Shown: positions 43,593-53,530, counted from the first letter of the stretch. The stretch is DNA of 64,000 bases from Methylomonas fluvii (GCF_014850975.1 NZ_JACXST010000003.1:62001-126000); one strand, 5' to 3'. Numbers and translations: made by a program. The notes: generated by a model not told the origin, from the sequence alone.

Positions 43593-46223
43593 ATGGTTAA
43601 AACCAACCCGGCCAGTTTAGGCTCCAATGCGTTGACGGTTGTTAGTGCCGCCAAGCAAACACCCAAAATCCTAAATACCAGCAAGCCAGGTATTGATTCG
43701 GATAGTACACCGCCTATTATTGCCATAGGCACATCAGCGGGCGGCTTGGAGGCCTTGGAACAGTTTTTTACTCATGTTCCGCCTGACTGCGGCGTGGCGT
43801 TTGTGGTGATTCAACATCTCGACCCCAATCATCAGGGCATGCTGCCGGAATTGCTGCAGCGTGTGACGCCGTTGAACGTGACCCAAGCCGGTGAGCGCAT
43901 GAAAATTGCGCCGAACTGGGTGTATGTGATTCCCCCCAACAAAGACTTGTCCATCCTGCACGGCAAGCTGCATTTGCTTGAACCGGTGGCACCCAAAGGT
44001 TTGCGTTTGCCGATCGATTCGTTCTTTCGGGCCTTGGCCGACGATCAGCATGAACGCGCGACTGGCGTTATCCTATCGGGTATGGGTTCGGATGGCACCT
44101 TGGGCTTGCGTGCCATCAAGGAAAATGCCGGTTTGGCCGTGGTGCAAACGCCGGAGTCCGCGCAATTCGATTCGATGCCGAGTAGTGCGATTAACGCCGG
44201 TGTGGCGGACATTGTGGAGACTCCTCCGGAGCTGTGGGGAAAAATCCTGGCCTATCTGCAGCACCGCCCGCGCGGATTGCATGCCGTGCCGGACATTGTC
44301 CTGGAGTTAAAAAACCAAAGTGCGTTGGAGCAAATCGTCATCCTATTGCGCGAGCGCACCGGCAACGATTTTTTGCTATACAAAAAAAACACCATTTATC
44401 GGCGTATCGAGCGGCGCATGGGGCTGCACCAGATCGACTCTATAGCTAAATATGTGCGCTATTTGCGGGAGAATCAGCAAGAACTGGATTTGCTGTTCAA
44501 GGAGCTGTTGATCGGCGTGACCAGTTTTTTTCGCGATCCGGTGGTATGGGAGACTTTGAAGACCGAGGCCATGCCCACGCTGTTCGTGCAGTATCCGGCC
44601 GGTAAGGCCTTTCGGGCCTGGGTGGCCGCCTGCTCAACCGGCGAGGAAGCCTATTCACTGGCTATTATTTTCAAGGAAGCGTTGGCGGCCAGCCAAACGC
44701 CGCAGCCGTTTAAGCTGCAAATTTTTGCCACCGATCTTGATCAAGACGGGATAGACAAAGCCCGGCAAGGGCTTTATCCGGCTAATATCGCCGAAGATAT
44801 GTCAGCAGAACGCCTAAACAAATTTTTCAGCAAAACCGATGGCGGCTATCGAATTAATAAGGAAATTCGCGAGATGGTGATCTTTGCGTCGCATAACGTA
44901 ATCATGGATCCGCCGTTTACCAAGCTGGATCTGCTGTGCTGTCGTAATCTATTGATTTACTTAAGCCAGGAATTGCAGAAAAAATTGATTTTGTTGTTCC
45001 ATTACACGCTGGCCAATCAGGGGGTTCTGTTGCTAGGCAATGCCGAAACCACGGGCAATACCGGGCATTTATTCAGTGTCATCGACAACAAATCGCGACT
45101 TTACCGGCGGATCGGCACGCCTTTTCCTCTGGATGTGGATTTTCCTACCAAGTTTTTTCCAATAGCACCCATGACCAACGACACCGACAAAACCCCATCC
45201 ATTGCCAACCTGCAAACCTTGGCGGATCAATTGTTGCTGCAACATTTCTCGCCGGCGGCGGTATTGGTTAATGCCGGCGGCGATATCCTTTATATCAGCG
45301 GCCGCACCGGGAAATACCTGGAACCTGCGGCTGGCAAGGCCAACTGGAATATTCACGCCATGGCCCGCGAAGGTTTACGGCACGAATTGATCGGTGCACT
45401 AAAGAAAGCCCGCAGTCAAGTTGAAGCCGTGCACGTGGCCGGGCTCAGCGTCGGCACCAACGGGGGTAGCCAAATAGTGAATCTGACGGTTCAAGCTATC
45501 ACTAAACCGGAGGCCTTAAACGGCATGTTGATTGTGGTGTTTACCGATGTCGCAGCGCCGGCTAGTGGCAGCGCGATACGTAAAACACCGAGCGCTACCC
45601 AGAAAGCGTTGCAAAATGAACTGCAACAAGCCCGCGAAGATTTACAAACCTTGCGCGAAGAAATGCAGACCTCGCAAGAAGAGTTGAAATCCGCCAACGA
45701 AGAGCTGCAATCGACCAACGAAGAGTTGCAGTCCACCAATGAGGAGTTAACTACCTCCAAGGAAGAAATGCAGTCCTTAAACGAGGAACTGCAAACCGTG
45801 AATGCCGAGTTGCAGGTCAAAGTGGACGACCTGTCGCGGGTCAGCAACGATATGAACAATCTACTGAATAGCATGGAAATTGCCACGGTGTTTTTGGATA
45901 ACACCCTGAACATCCGCCGTTTTACCAGCCACATCAGCCATTTGTTCAAAGTGATCGCCGCCGATGTCGGCCGGCCGTTATCGGATATTGTCACCGATTT
46001 GGATTATCCAGACCTACAACAAGACGCCCAAGCGGTGCTGCGAACCCTGGTGTTTGTGGAAAAACAGATCAGAGCCCGCGACGAGCGCTGGTTTAAAGTG
46101 CGCATCATGCCATACCGCACTCAAGATAATTTAATCGACGGTGTGGTGATTACCTTCATCGACATCTCCGAAACTAAAAAGCTGGAAGCCGAATTAAGGA
46201 ACAGCGATGAAAAAACGCCATGA
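43593..46223 (+). CDS. CheB-CheR hybrid with coiled coil and PAS domain
   Basis: An 876-residue signalling protein. A CheB methylesterase domain (about 40-225) has its catalytic triad: S48 in GTSAGG, H75 in IQHLD and D167 in GMGSDG. A CheR methyltransferase domain follows (about 255-525), with the SAM-binding segment WVAACSTGEEAYSLAI (about 340-355). A long coiled coil of repeated EELQSTNEE-type heptads spans about 670-745. The PAS_10-type domain is at the C-terminus. Such proteins modify receptors or link sensing to c-di-GMP signalling. It overlaps the next gene by 17 bp, so both are one operon. Confidence 0.92.
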   Translation: MVKTNPASLGSNALTVVSAAKQTPKILNTSKPGIDSDSTPPIIAIGTSAGGLEALEQFFTHVPPDCGVAFVVIQHLDPNHQGMLPELLQRVTPLNVTQAGERMKIAPNWVYVIPPNKDLSILHGKLHLLEPVAPKGLRLPIDSFFRALADDQHERATGVILSGMGSDGTLGLRAIKENAGLAVVQTPESAQFDSMPSSAINAGVADIVETPPELWGKILAYLQHRPRGLHAVPDIVLELKNQSALEQIVILLRERTGNDFLLYKKNTIYRRIERRMGLHQIDSIAKYVRYLRENQQELDLLFKELLIGVTSFFRDPVVWETLKTEAMPTLFVQYPAGKAFRAWVAACSTGEEAYSLAIIFKEALAASQTPQPFKLQIFATDLDQDGIDKARQGLYPANIAEDMSAERLNKFFSKTDGGYRINKEIREMVIFASHNVIMDPPFTKLDLLCCRNLLIYLSQELQKKLILLFHYTLANQGVLLLGNAETTGNTGHLFSVIDNKSRLYRRIGTPFPLDVDFPTKFFPIAPMTNDTDKTPSIANLQTLADQLLLQHFSPAAVLVNAGGDILYISGRTGKYLEPAAGKANWNIHAMAREGLRHELIGALKKARSQVEAVHVAGLSVGTNGGSQIVNLTVQAITKPEALNGMLIVVFTDVAAPASGSAIRKTPSATQKALQNELQQAREDLQTLREEMQTSQEELKSANEELQSTNEELQSTNEELTTSKEEMQSLNEELQTVNAELQVKVDDLSRVSNDMNNLLNSMEIATVFLDNTLNIRRFTSHISHLFKVIAADVGRPLSDIVTDLDYPDLQQDAQAVLRTLVFVEKQIRARDERWFKVRIMPYRTQDNLIDGVVITFIDISETKKLEAELRNSDEKTP

Positions 46224-48441
46224 TGGCAGCAGTAATAACAGCGGGGAATTACGTCAGCGCGCGGAACGGCAATTAGCAGAAACAGCACCGAAAAGCGCCA
46301 GCGAATCGCAACATAGGTTGATGCATGAATTGCAAGTGCATCAAATCGAACTACAGATGCAAAACGAGGCTTTACAAGAAGCCCGTACCAGCGCGGAACA
46401 AGCCTTGTTACGCTATGCCGAACTGTTCGATTTCGCTCCGGTTGCGTACTTTACACTGGCAAAGGACGGCAGCGTCCAGCAGACCAATTTCAACGGCGAG
46501 CGGATGTTGGGTATCGAGCGCTACAAAATAACCGGGCGACACTTTGCCAATATCGTGGCAAGCGAATATCGACCGGTTTTCAGGGATTTTCTGGAAAAGG
46601 TGTTTGCCAATCCAGGCTCGCAGCATTGCGAAATTGTGCTGGAACCTGGCGGTCATCCTCGCTGGGTGACGGTCGAGGCCATAGCAGATAGCCACCGCCA
46701 AACCTGTCTGGCCGCCATGGTCGATATAAGCGAGCGCAAAAGTAACGAGCGAGAATTGCAATTGGCGGCGACTGTTTATCTGGCTATCGAAGAGGCCATT
46801 CTAGTAGCCGACACCCACCATAAAATCATTGCCGTCAATCCGGCATTTACCAAACTCACCGGTTATTCCTCCGCCGAAGCCATTGGTCAAAACACCTCTT
46901 TACTGAAATCCAGCCGCCATGATGAGGCTTTTTTTACCGAGATGTGGAAGCAATTGAATAGTACCGGCCAATGGCTAGGCGAGATTTGGAACCAACGAAA
47001 AAACGGCTCGGAATATCTGGCGCGCTTATCCATCAGTACCGTTTACGGGGACAATGGCCGGGTGATTCGCCGCGTGGCGATGGCGTCGGACATCACCGAA
47101 CAACGCCGCGCCGAAGCATTGATTCATCAACAAGCTAATATCGATCCGCTGACCGGTCTGCCGAACCGGCGCATGTTTCTGGACCACTTGCAGCGGGCGA
47201 TCAACAAATCCCACCGCGAGCATCAAAAGCTGGCTTTAATGTTCATGGATCTGGATCATTTCAAGGACATCAACGATACCTTGGGCCACGATGTCGGGGA
47301 TAGATTGCTCAAGGAAACCACGCAGCGCCTGACGAGTTGTATTCGCGACACCGACACGCTGGCCCGGCCGGGTGGCGATGAATTTACGTTGATAATGAGC
47401 GAACTGCACGAAATCAACAGCATCGACCGGGTGGCGCAGGCGATGTTGCGCACCATGACGGCACCATTTCAACTCAATAACGAACGTTGCTATGTCTCGG
47501 TCAGTATTGGCATTGCCTTATACCCTGATGATGCTGATACGATGGAAGACTTGCTGAAGAAAGCCGATCAGGCTATGTATGCCGCCAAAGACTTGGGCCG
47601 TAGCCGCTTTTGCTATTTCACGCCGGCCATGCAGGAAGCCGCCGAGATTCGATTACGGTTAACCAACGATCTTCGACACGCCTTGACCGATAATCAAATC
47701 TGGGTGGCCTATCAACCGATTGTGGATTTGGCGACGGGCGAAATCAAAAAAGCCGAGGCGCTGGTGCGATGGCAGCATCCCACGCGGGGTTTGGTGAGTC
47801 CCGCCGAGTTTATTCCGATAGCGGAAGACAGCGGTTTGATCGCCGAGATAGGCTCCTGGGTGTTCCATCAGGTAGCCAACCAGGTGGCCAAGTGGCGCGT
47901 TAATCACCATTCCATGTTTCAGATCAGTATCAATAAATCCCCGGCGCAATTTCATAATAACAGCGACAAAATGGCAGATTGGTTTGAACACTTAAACCGA
48001 TTGGGCTTGCCGGGCGGCTGTATTGCCGTGGAAATCACCGAGGGACTATTGTTGGATAATTCCAGCGTGGTATCCGATAAATTGTTGGCGTTTAAAGATG
48101 CCGGCATGCAAACGTCTTTGGATGATTTCGGCACTGGCTATTCCTCGCTATCTTATTTAAAAAAATACCACATCGATTTTTTAAAGATCGACCAGGCCTT
48201 TGTCTCCAATCTGGTCGCCAACTCCACCGACATGGCGCTCTGCGAAGCCATTATCGCAATGGCGCACGTCTTGGGAATGAAAGTGATTGCTGAAGGAGTG
48301 GAAACGGTAGAACAACGCGACTTGCTGATTAAGGCCGGCTGCGATTATGGGCAAGGCTATTTGTTCTCGAAACCGGTGACCGCCGAGGAGTTCGAGAAGC
48401 TATTTCCGGTTGAAAAGACTGAATCTGTGGCAAGCAGTTAG
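46207..48441 (+). CDS. PAS-PAS-GGDEF-EAL bifunctional c-di-GMP enzyme
   Basis: A 744-residue protein. The N-terminus has a helical stretch, then PAS domains at about 65-175 and 185-300. The GGDEF domain is intact (RPGGDEFT at about 387-394), with an RxxD inhibitory site (RDTD) five residues ahead. The EAL domain follows (KKAEALVRW with EAL near 517, DDFGTGYSS, KIDQAFV, EGVET), so both synthesis and breakdown of c-di-GMP look possible. It overlaps the CheB-CheR hybrid by 17 bp. The pair probably senses a signal through PAS and adjusts motility or biofilm. Confidence 0.92.
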   Translation: MKKRHDGSSNNSGELRQRAERQLAETAPKSASESQHRLMHELQVHQIELQMQNEALQEARTSAEQALLRYAELFDFAPVAYFTLAKDGSVQQTNFNGERMLGIERYKITGRHFANIVASEYRPVFRDFLEKVFANPGSQHCEIVLEPGGHPRWVTVEAIADSHRQTCLAAMVDISERKSNERELQLAATVYLAIEEAILVADTHHKIIAVNPAFTKLTGYSSAEAIGQNTSLLKSSRHDEAFFTEMWKQLNSTGQWLGEIWNQRKNGSEYLARLSISTVYGDNGRVIRRVAMASDITEQRRAEALIHQQANIDPLTGLPNRRMFLDHLQRAINKSHREHQKLALMFMDLDHFKDINDTLGHDVGDRLLKETTQRLTSCIRDTDTLARPGGDEFTLIMSELHEINSIDRVAQAMLRTMTAPFQLNNERCYVSVSIGIALYPDDADTMEDLLKKADQAMYAAKDLGRSRFCYFTPAMQEAAEIRLRLTNDLRHALTDNQIWVAYQPIVDLATGEIKKAEALVRWQHPTRGLVSPAEFIPIAEDSGLIAEIGSWVFHQVANQVAKWRVNHHSMFQISINKSPAQFHNNSDKMADWFEHLNRLGLPGGCIAVEITEGLLLDNSSVVSDKLLAFKDAGMQTSLDDFGTGYSSLSYLKKYHIDFLKIDQAFVSNLVANSTDMALCEAIIAMAHVLGMKVIAEGVETVEQRDLLIKAGCDYGQGYLFSKPVTAEEFEKLFPVEKTESVASS

Positions 48442-48564
48442 TTAGCGGCTTTCCGTAAAACCAAGGAAGGCTAAACCCAATTTCTGCCCTGTCGCCATAT
48501 ATCACAATCTAGTCAAGTGATTGCCTCGTAGATCTACATTGCAACGGCAACACTCAATACTCAA

Positions 48565-48584
48565 TGTTCGGCAGCGTACAGACT
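48565..48584 (+). promoter_or_regulatory. Stress-regulon motif copy 2
   Basis: TGTTCGGCAGCGTACAGACT, 140 bp ahead of the BON-domain lipoprotein and pointing towards it. It matches the seven-copy consensus at all invariant positions (AC at 14-15, GACT at 17-20). Confidence 0.6.
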
Positions 48585-48724
48585 GCTCCCGGTTCTGTCC
48601 CTAGAATCGCAACTAGCTTCCAAACAGCCGGGTTTTCCATCTCCATGCGGATTTTTGCTAACGCATGCAGTGCCGCCTGACTCGGCACGTTTTCCGTAAA
48701 TCACCCATTCCCAAGGAACAAGCC

Positions 48725-49345
48725 ATGAAAATCAGATCCGATTATCCCTATAGACTCTTCAGTAACAAGTTGTTCGCGATGGCCTGTTTGTCTGCCGTGT
48801 TAGGACTTGCCGCTTGCCAGCCGGAAGGTCAGGCGGAAAAAGCGGGAAAAAAAGTCGATAAGGCCGTGGAAAACGCCGGACAAAAAATCGAACAAAGCGC
48901 TGAAAAAGCCGGGCAGAAAATTGAAGCGGCAAAAGAGTCGGTAGCGCAGCAAGCGGGAAAAGCCGAAGCATCCATCGATAAGGCAGCAGAAACGTCCAAC
49001 GACTCATTGGAAAAAGCCGGCAAACAGATCGATCAAGCCATCAATCATTCCGAACACCGCCTTGAAGCGGCCAAGGATGCGGTGGTGGATAGCACTAAAG
49101 CAACCGGCGAATACCTGGACGACTCGGTGATTACCGCCAAAGTTAAGACAGCCTTGCTAAACGATGACTTCCTGAAACTGGCGCCGATTGACGTAACGAC
49201 TGTAAACGGTGTGGTCACCTTGCGCGGCACGGTGGATTCTGAGCAATTGGTAGGCAGAGCGCTTGGCCTGGTTAACGGTCAGGAACATGTGAAGTCGGTA
49301 CAAAACGAATTATTGGTTAAAACCAGCGTGCCGAGTAAACAATGA
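48725..49345 (+). CDS. BON-domain lipoprotein with Lys/Ala-rich repeats
   Basis: A 206-residue lipoprotein (lipobox LGLAAC, Cys about 31 from ATG 48725). Residues about 36-130 are a series of repeated heptad-like segments (AEKAGKKVDKAVENAGQKI type), probably a long helix. The C-terminal BON domain (about 135-203: VKTALLNDDFLKLAPIDVTT, then GVVTLRGTVDSEQL) binds phospholipid or periplasmic surfaces. BON proteins such as OsmY protect against osmotic stress. Its stop overlaps the next start by ATGA. An in-frame ATG at 48665 exists but would spoil the signal. Confidence 0.85.
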   Translation: MKIRSDYPYRLFSNKLFAMACLSAVLGLAACQPEGQAEKAGKKVDKAVENAGQKIEQSAEKAGQKIEAAKESVAQQAGKAEASIDKAAETSNDSLEKAGKQIDQAINHSEHRLEAAKDAVVDSTKATGEYLDDSVITAKVKTALLNDDFLKLAPIDVTTVNGVVTLRGTVDSEQLVGRALGLVNGQEHVKSVQNELLVKTSVPSKQ

Positions 49346-50466
49346 GACATTATTCATTAACCAGCTTAGCGGGCATTTTGTTGCTGTCGGCTCCTATGGC
49401 GCAGGCTACGCCCGCCGATGATGCCTATATCGCCGGTTATGCTGCTGCCGCTTTGAAGCACAGTATAAAACTCGATATGCCGGCATTGACGGTAAAAGAC
49501 GGTGTGATTACCTTGCCTGCCGCAGGGATGTCCGGTGCGGAACGCGCTCAGGCCTGTAAGGTCTTGGCGGAAATTCCCGGTGTGAATGCCGTGAAAATAG
49601 CCGAAACCACCGAGGTACATGCCAAGGAGGCCGCTTCGCTAGCTGCTGATCCGACAACGTTGACCACGGCCGAGAGCCTCGTGTTGCCGACAGGACTATT
49701 GCCGACCGGGCATTTGTTTAAAGGGCTATTAGCCGATCCGCGTTGGGCGCATTTTTCCGCGACTTATCGCAATTACCAGAGCAATAATTTCGACGGTCGC
49801 GATATAGCTTCGGTAAGCTTTGGCGAAACCATACCGTTTTATCGGGCCAATATCGGTAATTCCACGGCGCAATGGGAAGCCGGCTTGCAGGCTGGTGTGT
49901 TCAGCGACTTCAACCTGGACGCCTCGTCAGCCGACCTTGTCAATACCGATTTTATTGCCTCTATCTATTCCAGCGTGCGTGCCGGGCAATTTTCCGCATT
50001 TGGCCGCGTTTATCATCAAAGTTCGCATTTGGGCGACGAGTTTTTGCTGCGCAAAGTCAATACCACATTCGAGCGGGTCAACCTCAGTTATGAGGGCGTG
50101 GATTTAAAACTATCTTACGAATTGCCCTATGGCGTGCGTATCTACGGTGGCGGCGGCGGTCTGTTTGATAGAGAACCGTCTGCTCTGAAAAAATGGTCGG
50201 CACAATACGGTATCGAATTTAGAAGCCCATGGCGTCTGGATTTTGCATCGATGCGTCCGATTATTGCCGCCGACATCAAGAACTACGACCAAAACAACTG
50301 GAGCGCCGATATATCGGCCAGAGCCGGGGTCGAATTCGACAATTCCAAAGTACTGGGACGCAAACTGCAAATTCTGGTCGAATATTTCAACGGCTATTCG
50401 CCCAGCGGCCAGTTTTACAAAGACAAAGTGGAATACGTCGGCTTGGGAGCGCATTACCATTTTTAG
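49342..50466 (+). CDS. BON-like/DUF1207 outer-membrane protein
   Basis: A 374-residue exported protein with a signal peptide ending near MAQA (residue 22). A short N-terminal domain (about 25-95, LTVKDGVITLPAAG and AEIPGVNAVKIAE) resembles a BON domain. The C-terminal part (about 120-374) matches DUF1207: RWAHFSATYRNY, FSAFGRVYHQSSHLGDEFLL and the terminal aromatic YHF typical of beta-barrels. It overlaps the BON lipoprotein gene by 4 bp, so the two are probably made together. The function is unknown; envelope maintenance is the simplest guess. Confidence 0.8.
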   Translation: MRHYSLTSLAGILLLSAPMAQATPADDAYIAGYAAAALKHSIKLDMPALTVKDGVITLPAAGMSGAERAQACKVLAEIPGVNAVKIAETTEVHAKEAASLAADPTTLTTAESLVLPTGLLPTGHLFKGLLADPRWAHFSATYRNYQSNNFDGRDIASVSFGETIPFYRANIGNSTAQWEAGLQAGVFSDFNLDASSADLVNTDFIASIYSSVRAGQFSAFGRVYHQSSHLGDEFLLRKVNTTFERVNLSYEGVDLKLSYELPYGVRIYGGGGGLFDREPSALKKWSAQYGIEFRSPWRLDFASMRPIIAADIKNYDQNNWSADISARAGVEFDNSKVLGRKLQILVEYFNGYSPSGQFYKDKVEYVGLGAHYHF

Positions 50467-50519
50467 ATTGCCTATGTTAGCAGACAAAGCGAATTGCTAT
50501 CGGTGTGCTTTTTTCGGCG

Positions 50520-50760
50520 GAACAAGAGGGCGGCTATCCGCCGGTACCGCATAGCGACGCCCTACTGCTGGAGTCCAAGATTCTGGCTGTCGCGGATATA
50601 GTCGAAGCGATGGGCCTCGCATCGGCCGTATCTTGCAGCCTTGGGCATTGAAGCGGCTCTAACGGAAATTACCAGGCAACGCGGGATTAGTTTAGACTAG
50701 CAAGTGGTCGATACTTGTCTGCGGGTTTTTCAGGTGCATGGATACATAATAGAAGATTAG
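50520..50760 (+). pseudogene. HD-GYP phosphodiesterase, C-terminal remnant
   Basis: The plus strand reads GGYPP, then LLLESKILAVADIVEAM, the hallmark end of an HD-GYP domain. After a +1 shift near 50650 it continues LGIEAALTEITRQRGISLD, a stop, and QVVDTCLRVFQVHGYII. Intact proteins have 'ILAVADVVEAM ... LGIDxALEEI ... YDPxVVDACLRLF'. The HD catalytic half is missing. Confidence 0.7.
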
Positions 50761-50786
50761 GCATTCATGCACCTGAAACGGTTTAC

Positions 50787-51221
50787 CTAGGCCATTACTG
50801 CAACCAATAGGCTGTCCAACGTGCGCATGTGTCTTTGCTGAGCAGGCAGCAGTTTGGTTTCGATCAAAGAGCGAATGTCCGATGGCAGTTCATGATCCTG
50901 CAACACTTTTTCATATTCCTCTAAGCCGGTTAATTCGCCCTCGCGCAAGGCCTTTAGCGCAGCTTGTTTACCCAACAACATGGCGCTGGCCATGAATATT
51001 TTTGCCCAAGCCCCCCAAGCTCCGGAATCTTGAACGGCTATATCGCCCAATTGTTGAATTTTGCCCTGCAAACTGAAAACGGCGGCCTTATGTTCCTCAA
51101 AAGAAGACATTAAAACGTCCATTTCTCCCAGAGCAGTTTCTTTCCTGAATCTATTCAGTGCCTGTTGATAGGTTGCCACTGCGGACAATTCATTTTGTAG
51201 CAATGATTGGATGTGAGACAT
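50787..51221 (-). CDS. DUF2383 ferritin-like protein
   Basis: A 144-residue all-helical protein of the DUF2383 (PA2169-like) family with a four-helix ferritin-like layout. It shares a clear resemblance with the protein encoded at 54153-54596: both have LL..ELSA..TY.Q.L, FEEHKAAVFSLQ, GxWGAWAK and the C-terminal LLPAQxxHxxxLD. Conserved Glu and His residues suggest a metal site. The function is unknown; it is stress-associated by context. It is a single gene on this strand. Confidence 0.8.
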   Translation of the reverse strand: MSHIQSLLQNELSAVATYQQALNRFRKETALGEMDVLMSSFEEHKAAVFSLQGKIQQLGDIAVQDSGAWGAWAKIFMASAMLLGKQAALKALREGELTGLEEYEKVLQDHELPSDIRSLIETKLLPAQQRHMRTLDSLLVAVMA

Positions 51222-51720
51222 AAGAAAACTCCCAGCTGATTGATTATGGGGTGACTAGCGACTAGTAGATCAGTTGATTGCACACGATAACGACTGTACA
51301 AATAAAATGGAAATCTATCAGTTCGCTAACACACACAGCTCTACTGTTTGAAATGCTGTTTCTCTGCAATTGTTTATGGGCGGTGAGATTTTCTCCGAAA
51401 CGTCTTGCGTGGGCAGTATCGCCAAACATAGACCCCCATTTTTATAGCTTTCATGAAAATTAATATGTGCGCCAGCGAACCGACTTAATTAATGGGTAGG
51501 GAGTAAACTTAAGCTGTATCGGAATATTAATTTATTAGGCGAGGGTATGAATTAATGGCAGGTGTATTTTTTTTAATTGCTGCCATGGATTTCGGGTGAA
51601 TTTCAAAACATTTTAAATGCACGCCTTAATTATCAAGGCTTCAAAGCTAAATAGGTATTATCTCGAAGGCTATTTTTTATACCAAAAAATACTTATATTT
51701 ATTAATCAAAGTGAATCAAT
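51222..51720. promoter_or_regulatory. Intergenic region with motif copy 3 (51466-51485)
   Basis: TGTGCGCCAGCGAACCGACT at 51466-51485 is motif copy 3, 235 bp ahead of the EF-hand gene and pointing towards it. The stretch is AT-rich after 51500. No other gene was supported. Confidence 0.55.
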
Positions 51721-52074
51721 ATGAAAACCAATAACACGATCAGCAATACATCTGACAATATCAGTCAATTTTCTAAAGTTATCCGGATAGCGGGTGTGCT
51801 GGCTATCGGCCTGAGTGCAATTATGCAGCCGGTGAATGCCGAGAACTCGCAGATAAAACCCGCTAAAAAATCACCTGACGGTAAGGGTAATTTGCCCACG
51901 TTTGCTCAAGCCGATATTAATGGCGATCACGTCGTTACTAAAAGCGAGTTACAGAATTTTCCTTATTTATTACAAACCTTCGACAAAGTCGATGCCGGTA
52001 ACGATGGCAAGCTTGAACAGCACGAATATCAAAATCTGAAAATGGAAACCAAACGCGAAGGCGAAGTTAAGTAA
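51721..52074 (+). CDS. Exported EF-hand protein
   Basis: A 117-residue periplasmic protein with a signal peptide ending near PVNA (residue 40). Two EF-hand loops are complete: D65-E76 (DINGDHVVTKSE) and D91-E102 (DAGNDGKLEQHE), with acidic ligands at positions 1, 3 and 5 and Glu at 12. It should bind calcium. Similar small proteins occur in methanotrophs and other proteobacteria. It is preceded by motif copy 3, so it may belong to the stress regulon. It stands alone and converges with the glutathione reductase gene. Confidence 0.8.
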   Translation: MKTNNTISNTSDNISQFSKVIRIAGVLAIGLSAIMQPVNAENSQIKPAKKSPDGKGNLPTFAQADINGDHVVTKSELQNFPYLLQTFDKVDAGNDGKLEQHEYQNLKMETKREGEVK

Positions 52075-52095
52075 GTTGATATAAGTCCAATCCCA

Positions 52096-52111
52096 GGAGA
52101 CGTTAGTCTCC
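52096..52111. terminator. Possible bidirectional terminator hairpin
   Basis: GGAGAC (52096-52101) and GTCTCC (52106-52111) form a 6-bp stem with a GTTA loop between the convergent EF-hand and glutathione reductase genes. There is no clear T-run, so intrinsic termination is uncertain. Confidence 0.4.
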
Positions 52112-52167
52112 CCGGATCGGCGCTAATGCTTATAACGGCAAGGATGCATTGCCTTGCAAAGCGTCTT

Positions 52168-53520
52168 TTAGGACACGGCTTTATGCAGGCTAACAAACTC
52201 TTCGGCAGCAGTAGGGTGGATGCCGAGAGTCGAATCGAACAAGGCTTTGGTCGCGCCGGCACGCATCGCTACAGCCATGCCTTGAATAATTTCCGGCGCA
52301 TCGGCGCCTATCATATGCAGCCCAATCACCTTGTCCGTATGGCGCTCCACGATCATTTTCATCAGGGTATTTTCGTCTTTACCCGACAGCATATTTTTGA
52401 TGGGTTTGAATTCGGTTTTATAAATATCGATGTCCGAATATTTTTGCCGCGCCTGCGCTTCAGTTAAACCGACGCTGGCGATATTGGGCTGGCAAAACAC
52501 GGCGGTGGGAATGTTATCGTAATCCACCGGTCGGGACTGCTTGGCAAATAAATTACTCACTAGCGCCTCGCCTTCGGCTATCGCTACCGGGGTCAGGTTC
52601 ACTCGGTCGGTGACATCACCCAGCGCATAGATGGACGGCACATTGGTTTGATAGTGGCTATCGACTATGATCGCGCCTTTGTCGTCCAGGGCTACGCCCA
52701 ATTGTTCCAGGCCGAATCCGCGCGAATTCGGCGTTCTGCCGGTGGCGTACATCACCAAGTCTGTCGTCATGGTATTGCCATCCAGCAAGCTGACGCTAAA
52801 GGCATTGCCATCAGCAGCAATAGCTTGGACGTCGCAATTGAATAGAATCTTGATACCTTGTTTGCGCATCGCAGCGGCCAAAAAATCGCGAATATCTTCG
52901 TCAAATCCCTCCAGCAGTTTTTCTCCCCGATGACAAACAGTCGTATCGACACCCAGCCCGTTTAGAATGCTGGCAAATTCGACCGCGATGTAACCGCCGC
53001 CGACAATTACGATGCGCTCAGGCAACTTATCCAGGGAAAATAGTTCATTAGAGGTAACGATGTGTTGCTTGCCGGCTATATCCGGCACAAACGGCCAGCC
53101 GCCGGTGGCCAGCAAAATGCGTCTTGCCGTACATTGTCTGCCGGCGACCGCTACGGTATGGGCATCGAGCAATTGTGCTTTGCCAGTAAAAATGGTCACG
53201 CGGGATTGTTGCAAGTGGTGTTGATAGACCGCTTGCAGACGCTCGATTTCCCGGTTTTTGTTGGCGATCAAACTGGGCCAATCTAAGGAGGCATTGTCCA
53301 GCGTCCAACCGAAGCCGGCAGCGGCGGCAAAGTCGTCTTTAAATTGCGAGGCGTAGACCAACAGTTTTTTCGGTACGCAGCCCAGGTTGACGCAGGTGCC
53401 GCCGAAATGGCGGACTTCCGCTATCGCAACCCTGGCACCCTGATTGGCTGCGGCATTGGCGGCGCGCACGCCGCCGGAGCCGGCGCCCACCACGAATAGA
53501 TCGTAGTCATACGTAGTCAT
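52168..53520 (-). CDS. gor: Glutathione-disulfide reductase
   Basis: A 450-residue FAD/NADPH enzyme that reduces glutathione disulfide in the cytoplasm. The FAD motif GAGSGG is at 13-18. The redox-active disulfide is C43-C48 within GGTCVNLGCVPKKL. The NADPH-binding motif GGGYIAVEFA (about 173-182) follows. The C-terminal dimerisation domain ends with the active-site histidine region IHPTAAEEF. It starts 10 bp from the end of the peroxiredoxin gene, so the two form a peroxide-detoxification operon. Confidence 0.92.
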   Translation of the reverse strand: MTTYDYDLFVVGAGSGGVRAANAAANQGARVAIAEVRHFGGTCVNLGCVPKKLLVYASQFKDDFAAAAGFGWTLDNASLDWPSLIANKNREIERLQAVYQHHLQQSRVTIFTGKAQLLDAHTVAVAGRQCTARRILLATGGWPFVPDIAGKQHIVTSNELFSLDKLPERIVIVGGGYIAVEFASILNGLGVDTTVCHRGEKLLEGFDEDIRDFLAAAMRKQGIKILFNCDVQAIAADGNAFSVSLLDGNTMTTDLVMYATGRTPNSRGFGLEQLGVALDDKGAIIVDSHYQTNVPSIYALGDVTDRVNLTPVAIAEGEALVSNLFAKQSRPVDYDNIPTAVFCQPNIASVGLTEAQARQKYSDIDIYKTEFKPIKNMLSGKDENTLMKMIVERHTDKVIGLHMIGADAPEIIQGMAVAMRAGATKALFDSTLGIHPTAAEEFVSLHKAVS

Positions 53521-53530
53521 AGGAATAGGC

